A stretch of DNA of 59,106 bases. Origin: Paracoccaceae bacterium. GTDB taxonomy: Bacteria; Pseudomonadota; Alphaproteobacteria; Rhodobacterales; Rhodobacteraceae. The notes under the pieces were generated by a model, which did no database searches, was not told the DNA's origin, and saw only the letters and a program-made list of their open reading frames with translations. Positions 26,208-34,984 of this stretch are shown one piece after another. Position 1 is the first letter of the stretch. Every line of letters begins with the position of its first letter. Made by a program: the position numbers and the translations under genes. Location of the stretch: the NCBI GenBank assembly GCA_016936395.1, contig JAFGXY010000069.1:1-59106 (forward strand), in the 5' to 3' direction.

Positions 26208-27236
26208 ATGAAAATCGGCAACCGCAACATCGGCCCCGGCCATCCGCCACTGGTGATCGCCGAGATCGGCATCAACCATGGCGGCAGCCTTGCGGTGGCC
26301 AAAGAGATGGTGCGCCTTGCGGCCGGTGCGGGCTGCGAGATGATCAAGCACCAGACCCATATCATCGAAGACGAGATGACCGAGGAAGCGAAGTCGATCT
26401 TCCCGCCCAATGCCGATGTGTCGATCTGGCATGTGATGGAGCGGTGCGCCCTGTCGCTGGAGGATGAGGCCGAGCTGAAACGCTATACCGAATCCCTTGG
26501 GATGATCTGGATTTCCACGCCGTTTTCCCGCGCGGCGGCGGATTTTCTGGAAACCCTTGATGTGCCCGCCTACAAGATCGGCAGCGGGGAGGCTGACAAT
26601 CTGCCGCTGATCCGCCATATCGCGCGCAAGGGCAAGCCGGTGATCCTGTCCACCGGCATGCAGACGATCGACAGCATCCGCGCCTCGGTGGCCATTCTGG
26701 ATGCGGCGGGCATCGACTATGCGCTGCTGGAATGCACCAACCTTTACCCCAGTCCGCCCGAGATTGTGTCCTTGCGCGGCGTGACCGAGTTGCGGCAGGC
26801 CTTCCCGCAGGCGGTTGTCGGCTTTTCCGATCATTCCATCGGGCCGGAAATGGCGCTGGCTTCGGTCGCGCTGGGGGCCTGCATCCTTGAGCGGCATTAT
26901 ACCGACAGCCGCTATCGCAAGGGGCCCGACATCATCAACTCGATGGACCCGGCCGAATTGCGGTTCCTGATTGATCGCTCGCGCGAGATCTGGATCGCCG
27001 CCAACACCCCCAAACAGCGCAGCGCGCCCGAGGAAGACGTGTATCGCTTTGCCCGCGGAAGCGTGGTGGCCGACGCCGACCTGGCGCAAGGCCATGTGAT
27101 CCGTGAGCAGGACATCTGGGCGCGCCGCCCCGGTTCGGGCGAGATTGCCGCCTATGACTTTGACAAGGTCGTGGGCAAACGCCTGACCCGGGCGGTGACG
27201 CGCAACATCCAGTTGCGGTGGGAGGATTTGGGGTGA
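26208..27236 (+). CDS. neuB: N-acetylneuraminate-synthase-family nonulosonic acid synthase
   Basis: This 342-aa enzyme condenses phosphoenolpyruvate with a six-carbon N-acyl sugar to give a nine-carbon nonulosonic acid. Motifs are VIAEIGINHGGSL (about residues 16-28), GEADNLPLIRHIA, LSTGMQTIDSI, LECTNLYPSPPE and GFSDHSIG, followed by a C-terminal SAF domain (about 285-340) involved in substrate binding. AAAGGGG precedes the ATG. It opens the plus-strand glycan operon and is coupled by a GTGA overlap to the next gene. Whether the product is Neu5Ac, legionaminic acid or another isomer cannot be told from sequence alone. Confidence 0.9.
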   Translation: MKIGNRNIGPGHPPLVIAEIGINHGGSLAVAKEMVRLAAGAGCEMIKHQTHIIEDEMTEEAKSIFPPNADVSIWHVMERCALSLEDEAELKRYTESLGMIWISTPFSRAAADFLETLDVPAYKIGSGEADNLPLIRHIARKGKPVILSTGMQTIDSIRASVAILDAAGIDYALLECTNLYPSPPEIVSLRGVTELRQAFPQAVVGFSDHSIGPEMALASVALGACILERHYTDSRYRKGPDIINSMDPAELRFLIDRSREIWIAANTPKQRSAPEEDVYRFARGSVVADADLAQGHVIREQDIWARRPGSGEIAAYDFDKVVGKRLTRAVTRNIQLRWEDLG

Positions 27237-28009
27237 GCCTCAGCCGTGCCGACATCGGGATCTGGCTGATCAACTTGCCGCGCGATACCGCTCGCCGCGA
27301 AAAGATGGAAACGCAGCTGGCAGCCATGGGTCTGGCTTGGCAGCTTTTTCCCGCCATTGATGGCCGCGCGCGTCAGGCCGAGTTGATGCAACGCGCCGAT
27401 GCCGATGCCTATGCCCGCAGCATGGGCAGCCCGATCCTGCCCGGCAAGCTGGGCGTCTATGCCAGCCACCTTGCGGTCTGGCAGGCGCTGCTGGACAGCC
27501 CCTACAAGGCCGCGCTGATTCTGGAAGACGACGTTGTCTTTCATGCCGATTTCCTGAGCGCGCTGGACACCGCCCTTGCCGCTGCCGATCTGTGGGATCT
27601 GGTCCGCTTCAACTGCATCCGGGCCAAGCTGCCGGTGACGCAGGCGCGGCTGGGCGACTATCGGTTGAACGCCTATGTCGGGCCGTTCACCGGCAATGCC
27701 GCCTATCTGATCCACCGCGATGTGGCCGCGCGGCTGTTGCCGGGCCTGTGGCCACAAACCCGCGCGCTGGACCACGAGTTGAATCGCTTCTTCCTTCACG
27801 ACTACCGCCAGTTGGGGCTGGAGCCTTGGTCCAGCCACCCCGATGACGGCGGGGTCAGCACCATCACCGGCACCGGATTTGCCGCGGTGAAAAAGTTCAA
27901 ATGGTACCGCCGACTGCCGCATTACGGGCTGAAAGCCACGAACTACCTGCGCCGGTTTGGGTGGCTGCTGCGCCGGGGCATGCTGGTCCCGGCCCGGCGG
28001 GCCGAATAA
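27233..28009 (+). CDS. Glycosyltransferase family 25 protein
   Basis: This 258-aa protein matches the GT25 (LPS galactosyltransferase-type) pattern: IWLINLPRDTARREKMETQL near the N-terminus, GKLGVYASHLAVWQ, and the acidic motif ALILEDDVVFHADF that binds nucleotide sugar and metal. The GTG start overlaps the neuB stop and is preceded by GGAGGA, so translation is coupled. It is a cytoplasmic enzyme expected to add one hexose to a lipid-linked glycan or LPS core. The acceptor is unknown. Confidence 0.87.
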   Translation: MSLSRADIGIWLINLPRDTARREKMETQLAAMGLAWQLFPAIDGRARQAELMQRADADAYARSMGSPILPGKLGVYASHLAVWQALLDSPYKAALILEDDVVFHADFLSALDTALAAADLWDLVRFNCIRAKLPVTQARLGDYRLNAYVGPFTGNAAYLIHRDVAARLLPGLWPQTRALDHELNRFFLHDYRQLGLEPWSSHPDDGGVSTITGTGFAAVKKFKWYRRLPHYGLKATNYLRRFGWLLRRGMLVPARRAE

Positions 28010-28039
28010 GGCAAAGGTGTCGATGCAACGGAGGCGTGA

Positions 28040-29539
28040 ATGACGATACGGCTGGTGGTGGATGGCCGGGGAACCCTGCGCCGGGGCATCCTTGACGCGC
28101 TGGTGGCCCAAGCGGACGGACGGGTCGAAATCGCGCTGCACCTTGGCGACCGCGACGCCGATTTTCACGCCGCCTGCCTGCAACGGATGGAGGTGCGCAA
28201 CGGTAAGCTGGGGCATCTTCTGCGCGATCACCAGACGCGCGGGGCCGATATGGCCCTGCTCGCCTCACCCGGGTTTCAGAACCTGATGGCGACGGCGGTC
28301 GATCAGATGCACAGAGGCTCGCAATACTATAACTATCGCTCGCACAACCTTGTAAACCTTCAGGATTATCTGGACTACTACCACATCGTCACCGAGGCCT
28401 TGGCCGACCGGATCGCCGCCGCCGGTGCGACCCATGCCCTGTTCATGAACATGCCGCATCTTGGCTATGACACCATGCTGTATCAGGTGGCGCGCGGCAT
28501 GGGCCTGAAGACGCTGGTGCTGTGCCAGACCACCTATTCCGACCGATTCTTTTCGATGGAGCGGATCGAAGACATGGGGCAGTTTGACCCCCGCGACACC
28601 GACGCCCCGCCGTTGCCGATCAAGAAAGGCGACCAGCCCGACTTGTTTTACATGGACGATCGCTGGCAAACCGAAGGCCCGCGCGGCCGCATCACGCGGG
28701 CTGCGGTCGCCAATTACCTCAAGCATATTGTGCTGCGCGACCCGGCATCGCTTTTGCGCCCTGACCGGATGATCGCAGACCTGCGCCGCATCTCGGCCAT
28801 TTATGGCGCCTTGCCCGACTGGCGTGATCCGTTTGCAAAGTTCTTTCACCGCAACGAAATGCCCTATTACGAAAAGCTGGCCAGTTTCGAAGGTCAGGCG
28901 GTCGATTACGCGGCAAAGTTCGTCTACATCCCGCTGCACAACCAGCCCGAGATGTCGACCTCGGCCTTGGGCGGGGTGTTTCGCGATCAGGCCTTGATGG
29001 TCGAAACCGTCGCCCGGCACCTGCCCCAGGGCTGGCGGATCTACGTCAAGGAAAACCCGCGCCAGAACAGCTTTGCGCGCGGCCCCCTGTTCTGGCACCG
29101 GCTGTCGCGGCTGCCCAGCGTGCAAATCCTGCCCTCACACGCCCCGACGCACGAGTTGACGGCGCGGGCGCAACTGACCGCCACGGTTGCGGGCACGGCG
29201 GGCTGGGAGGCGCTGATCAAGGGCCGCCCGGCGCTGGTGTTCGGTGGCGGCTGGTGGAAATCCTTCCCCGGTGTCAGCCGGTTTCACGAAGGCATCGACC
29301 TGCAGGCGGTGGCGGCCACCACCTTCCCGCACGAGGCGCTGGAACATGCGGCAGGGCAGTTGATTGCCCGCTGCCACGACGGGGTGATCGAACTGTTGTA
29401 TTCCCGGATGAAACAGGCGCTGGATGAACGCGCAAACGTGGCCACGGCAGCGAAAGGCATTCTTGACCTGCTGGAAGGCCGGGTTGCGCCGACCTTCCGT
29501 GCATCGAAGGAAGATCCATGCCCGACCGCATCATCCTGA
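28040..29539 (+). CDS. Capsule-polysaccharide-synthesis-like protein (KpsC/KpsS-like)
   Basis: This 499-aa protein has a C-terminal half like the capsule synthesis family of KpsS and LipB: the region FVYIPLHNQPE, YVKENPRQNSFAR, and ATVAGTAGWEALIKGRPALVFGGGW. In that family these parts bind CMP-Kdo. The N-terminal half (about 1-250) is not recognisable to me. It carries GGAGG upstream of its ATG and its end overlaps the next glycosyltransferase gene by 22 nt. No capsule export genes (kpsDEMT) are in the window, so it may act on a Kdo- or nonulosonate-containing surface glycan rather than on a group 2 capsule. Confidence 0.65.
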   Translation: MTIRLVVDGRGTLRRGILDALVAQADGRVEIALHLGDRDADFHAACLQRMEVRNGKLGHLLRDHQTRGADMALLASPGFQNLMATAVDQMHRGSQYYNYRSHNLVNLQDYLDYYHIVTEALADRIAAAGATHALFMNMPHLGYDTMLYQVARGMGLKTLVLCQTTYSDRFFSMERIEDMGQFDPRDTDAPPLPIKKGDQPDLFYMDDRWQTEGPRGRITRAAVANYLKHIVLRDPASLLRPDRMIADLRRISAIYGALPDWRDPFAKFFHRNEMPYYEKLASFEGQAVDYAAKFVYIPLHNQPEMSTSALGGVFRDQALMVETVARHLPQGWRIYVKENPRQNSFARGPLFWHRLSRLPSVQILPSHAPTHELTARAQLTATVAGTAGWEALIKGRPALVFGGGWWKSFPGVSRFHEGIDLQAVAATTFPHEALEHAAGQLIARCHDGVIELLYSRMKQALDERANVATAAKGILDLLEGRVAPTFRASKEDPCPTASS

Positions 29540-30291
29540 GCCTGAAATACGGCACCCGCTATCCGGCGGATTACGTCAATGTCCTGTTCAACGCCTGCCG
29601 AAAGGCAATGCGCGGACCATTTCGCTTTGTCTGCCTGACCGATGATGCGACCGGACTGGTCAAGGGGGTCGAGGCCTTGCCGATCCCCGATGTCGGGTTG
29701 ACACCGCAGGAATGGTATCGCGGCGGCATCTGGCCCAAGCTGGGCATCTATGACCGCGCCCTGCATGGCCTGTCGGGGCGGTGTCTGTTCATTGATCTGG
29801 ACATGGTGGTGCTTGGCGATCTGGACTCGTTCTTCGACCAGCCCGGCAGCTTTATCGGCATCAACGAAACCTCGGCCTGGGGGCGTGACCCGACGGGCAA
29901 GCCCAAGCTGTGCTCGGCCATCATTGCCTTTGATGCGGGTTCCCTGTCCGATCTGGCCGAAGGGTTCCGGGCCAACAAGGCCGACATCCTGTCGCGGTTT
30001 CGCACCGAACAGGATTACACCGCCGCCACCCTGCCGGACATTTCCTACTGGCCCGATGACTGGGTGATCAGCTTCAAGCGCAGGCTTCGCCGTCCGATAG
30101 GGGTTGATCTGCTGCTGCAACCCAAGGCCCCGCCCGCAGGGACCAAGGTCTTGGCCTTTCACGGCACGCCACGGCCCATTGACCTGATCAGCCGCGACAA
30201 GTGGTTCTGGGACCGGTTCCCGCATCTGGCGCATGGCCGCGTCGACTGGATGGCGCGCTATTGGCTTGACAACGGCGGCACCTTGCCGTGA
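29518..30291 (+). CDS. Putative GT-A-fold glycosyltransferase
   Basis: This 257-aa protein has a DxD-type metal and nucleotide-sugar site in CLFIDLDMVVLGDLDSFF (about residues 92-109) and the downstream pattern SAIIAFDAGSLSDLAEGF expected of GT8-like enzymes. It begins inside the end of the preceding gene (22-nt overlap). It resembles, in general layout, the product of 36467-37354 in the opposite arm (FIDIDTVVFGD), so the cluster encodes two such enzymes. Donor and acceptor are unknown. Confidence 0.7.
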   Translation: MPDRIILSLKYGTRYPADYVNVLFNACRKAMRGPFRFVCLTDDATGLVKGVEALPIPDVGLTPQEWYRGGIWPKLGIYDRALHGLSGRCLFIDLDMVVLGDLDSFFDQPGSFIGINETSAWGRDPTGKPKLCSAIIAFDAGSLSDLAEGFRANKADILSRFRTEQDYTAATLPDISYWPDDWVISFKRRLRRPIGVDLLLQPKAPPAGTKVLAFHGTPRPIDLISRDKWFWDRFPHLAHGRVDWMARYWLDNGGTLP

Positions 30292-30334
30292 TCCCCAACC
30301 CCACAACGCCCCTGCACAGCCCGGATACCGGCAC

Positions 30335-31456
30335 ATGACCCGCCACCTTCTGTTCCTCACCGGCACCCGTGCTGACTTTGGCAAGCTCGAACCGCTTGCC
30401 GCCGCCGCCCGTGATGCCGGGCACACGGTCACGTTCTTTGTCACCGGCATGCATATGATGGACCGCTATGGTCTGACCAAGCTGGAGGTGCAGCGCATGC
30501 CCGGCGTGCGGGTGCATGAGTTTCTGAACCAGCGCCCCGGTGACGGGCAGGATATCGTGCTTGCGAAAACCGTGGTCGGCTTTTCCGACTATATCACCGA
30601 GTACAAGCCCCATCTGATCGTCATCCACGGCGACCGGATCGAGGCTTTGGCGGGTGCCTTGGTCGCTGCGACCAACTACATCGCCTCGGCCCATATCGAG
30701 GGTGGCGAAGTCTCGGGCACGATTGACGAGATGTTTCGCCATTGCAACACCAAGCTGGCCACGCATCACTTCGTGTCGTCCGACGTGGCCAAGCGCCGGG
30801 TGATGGCCCTGGGCGAGCCGGAAGAGGCGATCCATGTCATCGGCTCGCCCGAGTTGGACTTTCATGCCGGCCCTTCGGGCGTGACGCTGGATCAGGTCCG
30901 GGCGCGCTATGACATTCCCTTTGCCGATTACGGGATTGCGGTGTTTCACCCGGTGACCAGCGAACAGGCCACGATGGGCGCGCAGGCACAGGCGCTGTTC
31001 GGTGCGCTTGCGGCCTCGGGGCGGGCCTTTGTGGTGGTGGCGCCCAATAATGATCCGGGGTCGGAGGCGATTTTTGAGGTGCTGGAAGGGTTGCCGAAAG
31101 ACCGCTTCCGGCTGATCCCGTCAATGCGGTTTGCGCATTTTTCCGAGTTGATGAAGCACGCCGCCTGCATGGTCGGCAATTCCAGCGCCGGGGTGCGCGA
31201 GGCGCCGTTTCTGGGCATTCCGTCGCTGGATGTGGGCACCCGGCAGACCAACCGGGCGCAGGCGGCCTCGGTGGTGTTCAGCGCGGCGGGGGACGGCCCG
31301 GCCATTGCTGCGTTCCTGGACCAGCACTGGGGCAAACGCCACGCGCCCGATACCGGCTTTGGCGAAGGCCGCGCGGCGGATCGCTTTGTGGCCACCTTGG
31401 CGCGGCCTGCGTTCTGGGCTCAGGGGCTGCAAAAGGCCTTTCGCGACCTTGGCTGA
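30335..31456 (+). CDS. neuC: UDP-N-acetylglucosamine 2-epimerase (hydrolysing), NeuC-like
   Basis: This 373-aa enzyme releases ManNAc or a related sugar from a nucleotide-activated GlcNAc derivative, providing the NeuB substrate. Motifs are FLTGTRADFGKLEPL (near the N-terminus), VIHGDRIEAL, SAHIEGGEVSGTIDE and NSSAGVREAPFLGIPS followed by DVGTRQTNR. The ATG giving MTRHLLFLTG is chosen because it matches the family N-terminus; upstream in-frame sequence lies in the previous gene. In legionaminic-acid pathways the homologue acts on a diamino sugar, so the exact substrate is open. Confidence 0.88.
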   Translation: MTRHLLFLTGTRADFGKLEPLAAAARDAGHTVTFFVTGMHMMDRYGLTKLEVQRMPGVRVHEFLNQRPGDGQDIVLAKTVVGFSDYITEYKPHLIVIHGDRIEALAGALVAATNYIASAHIEGGEVSGTIDEMFRHCNTKLATHHFVSSDVAKRRVMALGEPEEAIHVIGSPELDFHAGPSGVTLDQVRARYDIPFADYGIAVFHPVTSEQATMGAQAQALFGALAASGRAFVVVAPNNDPGSEAIFEVLEGLPKDRFRLIPSMRFAHFSELMKHAACMVGNSSAGVREAPFLGIPSLDVGTRQTNRAQAASVVFSAAGDGPAIAAFLDQHWGKRHAPDTGFGEGRAADRFVATLARPAFWAQGLQKAFRDLG

Positions 31457-31484
31457 CGCTGGCCGCCCTGCGCCCAAGGGGCTG

Positions 31485-32726
31485 ATGCTGCGGGCCTATC
31501 TGGCCGCAAGCCCGCTGATCGGTCTGGCCGCGCCCGCGCTGTTGCGCAGGCGGTTGGCGCGCGGCAAGGAAGACGCGGGCCGGATGGCCGAAAAGCTGGG
31601 GCAGCCCAGTGCGGCGCGGCCCAAGGAGCGGCTGGTCTGGCTGCATGCGGTGGGTCTGGGCGAGGTTCTGGCGTTGCGCGGCCTGATCGGGGCGATGGCG
31701 CGGCACGACCCGGACCTGTCGTTCCTGGTCACCTCCACTGCCCGGTCTTCGGCACAGGTGATGGCGGCAAACCTGCCACCGGCAACGCAGCACCAATACC
31801 TGCCGCTGGACGCGCCGGCCTTTGTCGCCCGGTTTCTGGACCATTGGCAGCCCGATTTGTCGGTCTGGGCCGAGCAAGAGCTTTGGCCCGGCGCGGTGGT
31901 GGCCAGCCATGCGCGCGCCATCCCGCTGGCGCTGGTCAATGCGCGGATGACCGAAGCCGGCTATGCGCGAAGGGCACGGGCGGGGCGGCTTTATGGCGAT
32001 CTGCTGGCACGGTTTGCGCTGATTGCCGCTCAGGAAGATGGCACCGCCACGCGCCTTCGCGCCTTGGGGGCGCAGGCTGTGCGGGTGACCGGGTCGCTGA
32101 AATCGGCCGCCCCGCCCTTGGGGGTGGATGCCGCAGCCCTGGCAGATGTGCAGCGCGCTTTGGCCGGGCGGCAGGTCTGGGTCGCGGCCTCGACCCATCC
32201 GGGCGACGAGGCAGAGGCGATGGCGGCACAGGCCGCGCTGTGGGCGGCAGATCGGCGCTGGCTGCTGATCCTTGTGCCGCGTGATCCGCCACGGGCCGAC
32301 ACGATTTCGCAGGCGCTTGCGACACAGGCACTGCCCTTTGTGCGGCGCAGCGCGCTGCCTTCGCCCGACACATCGGTCTGGCTGGCCGACAGCTATGGCG
32401 AGTTGGGGCTGTGGTATCGGCTGGCAAGGGCCGCACTGATCGGCGGCGGTTTTGACGCCATCGGCGGGCACAACCCTTGGGAGGCAGCGCATCTGGGTGC
32501 AGCCATCCTGCACGGTCCGGACGTTGCGAACTTTGCACAGGATTACAGTGGCTTGCATCAGGCACGGGCAGCGATCAAGGTGACCAAGGGCGGGCTTGCC
32601 ACGGCGTTGCAAAGCCCCGATCTTCCCGCACAGGCCGACCGGGCGCGTGCGCTTGTGCAGGCGGCAAGCGGCGCCTTGTCCCCCTTGGCGGCCGACCTTT
32701 TGGCCCTGATCCGGGGGCGGGCATGA
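31485..32726 (+). CDS. GT30-family 3-deoxy-D-manno-octulosonic acid transferase (WaaA-like), copy 1
   Basis: This 413-aa membrane-associated glycosyltransferase has the GT30 pattern: HAVGLGEVLALRGLIGAM with the catalytic-base Glu at residue 60, SVWAEQELWPG, LALVNARMTEAGY, VTGSLKSAAPP and the nucleotide-binding GGHNPWEAAHLGAAIL. GT30 enzymes transfer Kdo from CMP-Kdo to lipid A. The closest start is the ATG with AAGGGG 3 nt away; an upstream TTG at 31449 is possible. It is followed by a second GT30 gene with ATGA overlap. It may be the genuine Kdo transferase or may use another CMP-ulosonic acid. Confidence 0.8.
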   Translation: MLRAYLAASPLIGLAAPALLRRRLARGKEDAGRMAEKLGQPSAARPKERLVWLHAVGLGEVLALRGLIGAMARHDPDLSFLVTSTARSSAQVMAANLPPATQHQYLPLDAPAFVARFLDHWQPDLSVWAEQELWPGAVVASHARAIPLALVNARMTEAGYARRARAGRLYGDLLARFALIAAQEDGTATRLRALGAQAVRVTGSLKSAAPPLGVDAAALADVQRALAGRQVWVAASTHPGDEAEAMAAQAALWAADRRWLLILVPRDPPRADTISQALATQALPFVRRSALPSPDTSVWLADSYGELGLWYRLARAALIGGGFDAIGGHNPWEAAHLGAAILHGPDVANFAQDYSGLHQARAAIKVTKGGLATALQSPDLPAQADRARALVQAASGALSPLAADLLALIRGRA

Positions 32727-34036
32727 AACTGCGGCTGTTCTTGTGGCTTTGGGCGGCGCTGTGGCATCTGGGCCTGCCGCTGGTGCTGATCTACCTGTGG
32801 CGGCGCGGGCGCAAAGACCCCGACTATGCCGCGCATCTTGCCGAACGCTTTGGCCGCTATCCCGCGCCCTTGCCGGGGGCGGTCTGGATTCATGCGGTCA
32901 GTCTGGGCGAGTTGCGCTCGGCGGTGCCGCTGATCCGGGCGCTGCTGGATCGGGGCGAGCGCATCGTCACCAGCCATTTCACCCCGGCCGGGCGTCGCGA
33001 GGCCGAACGGGTGTTTGCCGATGATATCGCCGCAGGCCGGATGCGCGTAGTCTGGGTGCCGCTGGAAACATCCTGGGCCTATGCCGGGTTTTTCCGTACC
33101 TTTCGCCCGAAATACGGGTTGGTGATGGAGATCGAGATCTGGCCCCGCATGGTGTTTGCCGCCCGCGCCGCAGACGTTCCGCTGTTCATGTGCAACGCGC
33201 AATATCCCAACCGGGCCATCGCGCGCGACAGCAAGGGCTGGCGGCTGCGCCAGGCGGTGATGCGCGGCTTTGCCGGGGCCTTGGTCAAGTCTGATCTGCA
33301 GGCGCGGCGCTTTGCAGCGGTGGGTGTGCGCAACATCGCCGTGACGGGGGAATTGCGCTTTGACCAACCCATCCCCGCGCCCCAAGTGCAGGCGGGGTTG
33401 GCCGCACGGGCGTGGATCGGGGCCACCGGGCGACGGGTGATTACCATCGCCAGCGCGGTCGAAGGTGAGGATGAAACCTACCTTCACGCCATCCGCGCGC
33501 TGCGGGCTGACCATGCCGCCAAGGGCCTGCCGATGCCCCTTTTCGTCTATGTGCCGCGCCGACCCGAGAGGTTTCACGACGTGGCGCAACACCTTGTCGC
33601 AGAGGGATTTTCCGTTCTGCGCCGGTCTGTGGTCTGGCCGTCGCTGAACCCTTCGATCTGGGGGCCGGGGCAGACCTGCCCCGACATCTTTCTGGGCGAC
33701 TCTCTTGGCGAGATGTATGCCTATCTGGCGATGGCCGATCAGGTGATTGTCGGCGGTGGCTTCACCCCCAAAGGCGCGCATAACATCTCGGAGGCTTTGG
33801 CGATGGGCAAGCCGGTGTTGACCGGCCCGCAGACATGGACCATCGAATACCCCTTTGCCGAGGCCGAAGCGGCAGGCGTGGCCCTGTCGGTGCCCGATGC
33901 GGCGGGGTTGGCAAGCGCGTTGATTGGCGGCTTTGCGCCGCAACCGTTGCAGATTGCGGCCTTTGTGCAAGACAGCCGAGGCGGCGTTGCCCGGACCCTT
34001 GCTGCGATTCCGCGCCTTCTGTCGGCGCGCGGCTGA
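32723..34036 (+). CDS. GT30-family CMP-ulosonate transferase (WaaA-like), divergent copy 2
   Basis: This 437-aa protein has an N-terminal membrane anchor (about residues 4-26), then VWIHAVSLGELRSAVPLI with the conserved Glu at 63, EIEIWPRMVFAAR, LFMCNAQYPNR, VTGELRFDQPIP and the binding-site stretch GAHNISEALAMGKPVLTGP. Compared with copy 1 the C-terminal site reads GAHNISEA instead of GGHNPWEA, and it contains a WTIEYP motif. It overlaps copy 1 by 4 nt and ends 3 nt from the convergent Gfo/Idh gene. Divergence plus the neighbouring CMP-nonulosonate genes make it a candidate nonulosonic acid transferase; that is inference. Confidence 0.75.
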   Translation: MKLRLFLWLWAALWHLGLPLVLIYLWRRGRKDPDYAAHLAERFGRYPAPLPGAVWIHAVSLGELRSAVPLIRALLDRGERIVTSHFTPAGRREAERVFADDIAAGRMRVVWVPLETSWAYAGFFRTFRPKYGLVMEIEIWPRMVFAARAADVPLFMCNAQYPNRAIARDSKGWRLRQAVMRGFAGALVKSDLQARRFAAVGVRNIAVTGELRFDQPIPAPQVQAGLAARAWIGATGRRVITIASAVEGEDETYLHAIRALRADHAAKGLPMPLFVYVPRRPERFHDVAQHLVAEGFSVLRRSVVWPSLNPSIWGPGQTCPDIFLGDSLGEMYAYLAMADQVIVGGGFTPKGAHNISEALAMGKPVLTGPQTWTIEYPFAEAEAAGVALSVPDAAGLASALIGGFAPQPLQIAAFVQDSRGGVARTLAAIPRLLSARG

Positions 34037-34039
34037 GGG

Positions 34040-34984
34040 TCAGCCCATGTCGTGCGACAGATGGGCGGTAAAGTTCCGCGCCTCCCACGCCGAGGCGATC
34101 AGGTGGGTCGAGGCTTCCATCCGGTCAAAGCGCGGCAAAAGCGGGTTGTCAGATGGCGCGCGACCCTCGACCAGCGCCAGAAAGTCGCGCATCGCGGACA
34201 GGAACATGTCATTGCGATCAAAGCTGTAGCGCTGCGTGTCGCTGCCCGTGGGCGTGGCATGGGTCAGGGCCGGGGCCAGAAAATCAAGGTCCAGGATGCC
34301 ATCCATCCCGCGCAGGGCGGCACGGCGCAGCGACACCGGCGACAGGTAATCCATCGCCACGGTGCCCACAGCACCATCGGGGGCGGCAAGGGCGATGCGG
34401 GTGGCAAAATCGACGCCGGGAAACCCCACATGACCAATGCTTTGCGCGCTTTGCACGGTCAGGCCGGGGAACAGCGCCAGCGCCATGTCCAACTCATGAC
34501 TCAGGTCCAAAAGCACGCCGCCACCCTGCGGATTGGCGGCATAGCTGTCGGCAAAGCGCCAGTTGGCCCGCCATTGCCGCACGTCATGGCCGATTTCAAA
34601 CGAAAAGCCGTAGATCTGGGACAAATTGCGCGCCGCCAGATCCTGCACCGCCGGATGATAGCGCATCATGAAGCCGACCATGCTGCGATCAGCCACGGGG
34701 GCCGCCGCCGCATGGACGGCCTGCGCCTGATCCAGCCGCCACGCCAGCGGCTTTTCGGCGTAGAAAGGCCAGCCTTTTTCGGCACATAGCTGAACAAGTT
34801 CAAGTCGAATCTGGGTCGCCGTCGCGATCACAACCGCTGCCACGTCGTCGCGTCTGGCAAGCGTGTCCAGATCGCAAGCACGCCATGGCAACAACTCGGC
34901 CCGCACGCCAAGCCGTTCCAGATTGCCTGCATGACGCTTGCCGATCGACCCCGCACCGATCACAAGGACCGTGCCGCTTACCAT
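34040..34984 (-). CDS. Gfo/Idh/MocA-family oxidoreductase
   Basis: This 314-aa protein has an N-terminal Rossmann NAD(P) site VLVIGAGSIGKRHAGNL (about residues 6-22), the EKPLAW motif (about residues 97-102) whose Lys is catalytic in the family, and the substrate-side region GGGVLLDLSHELDMAL. It oxidises or reduces a sugar or sugar-acid hydroxyl. The ATG overlaps the end of the SDR gene by 7 nt. As last gene of the minus-strand glycan arm it may tailor the sugar or nonulosonate precursor. The stop lies 3 nt from the opposing GT30 gene. Confidence 0.85.
   Translation of the reverse strand: MVSGTVLVIGAGSIGKRHAGNLERLGVRAELLPWRACDLDTLARRDDVAAVVIATATQIRLELVQLCAEKGWPFYAEKPLAWRLDQAQAVHAAAAPVADRSMVGFMMRYHPAVQDLAARNLSQIYGFSFEIGHDVRQWRANWRFADSYAANPQGGGVLLDLSHELDMALALFPGLTVQSAQSIGHVGFPGVDFATRIALAAPDGAVGTVAMDYLSPVSLRRAALRGMDGILDLDFLAPALTHATPTGSDTQRYSFDRNDMFLSAMRDFLALVEGRAPSDNPLLPRFDRMEASTHLIASAWEARNFTAHLSHDMG

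Noticed and set aside
32558..33970. 470-codon open frame on the minus strand under GT30 copy 2
   Set aside because: Antisense shadow; the plus-strand protein has clear GT30 features.
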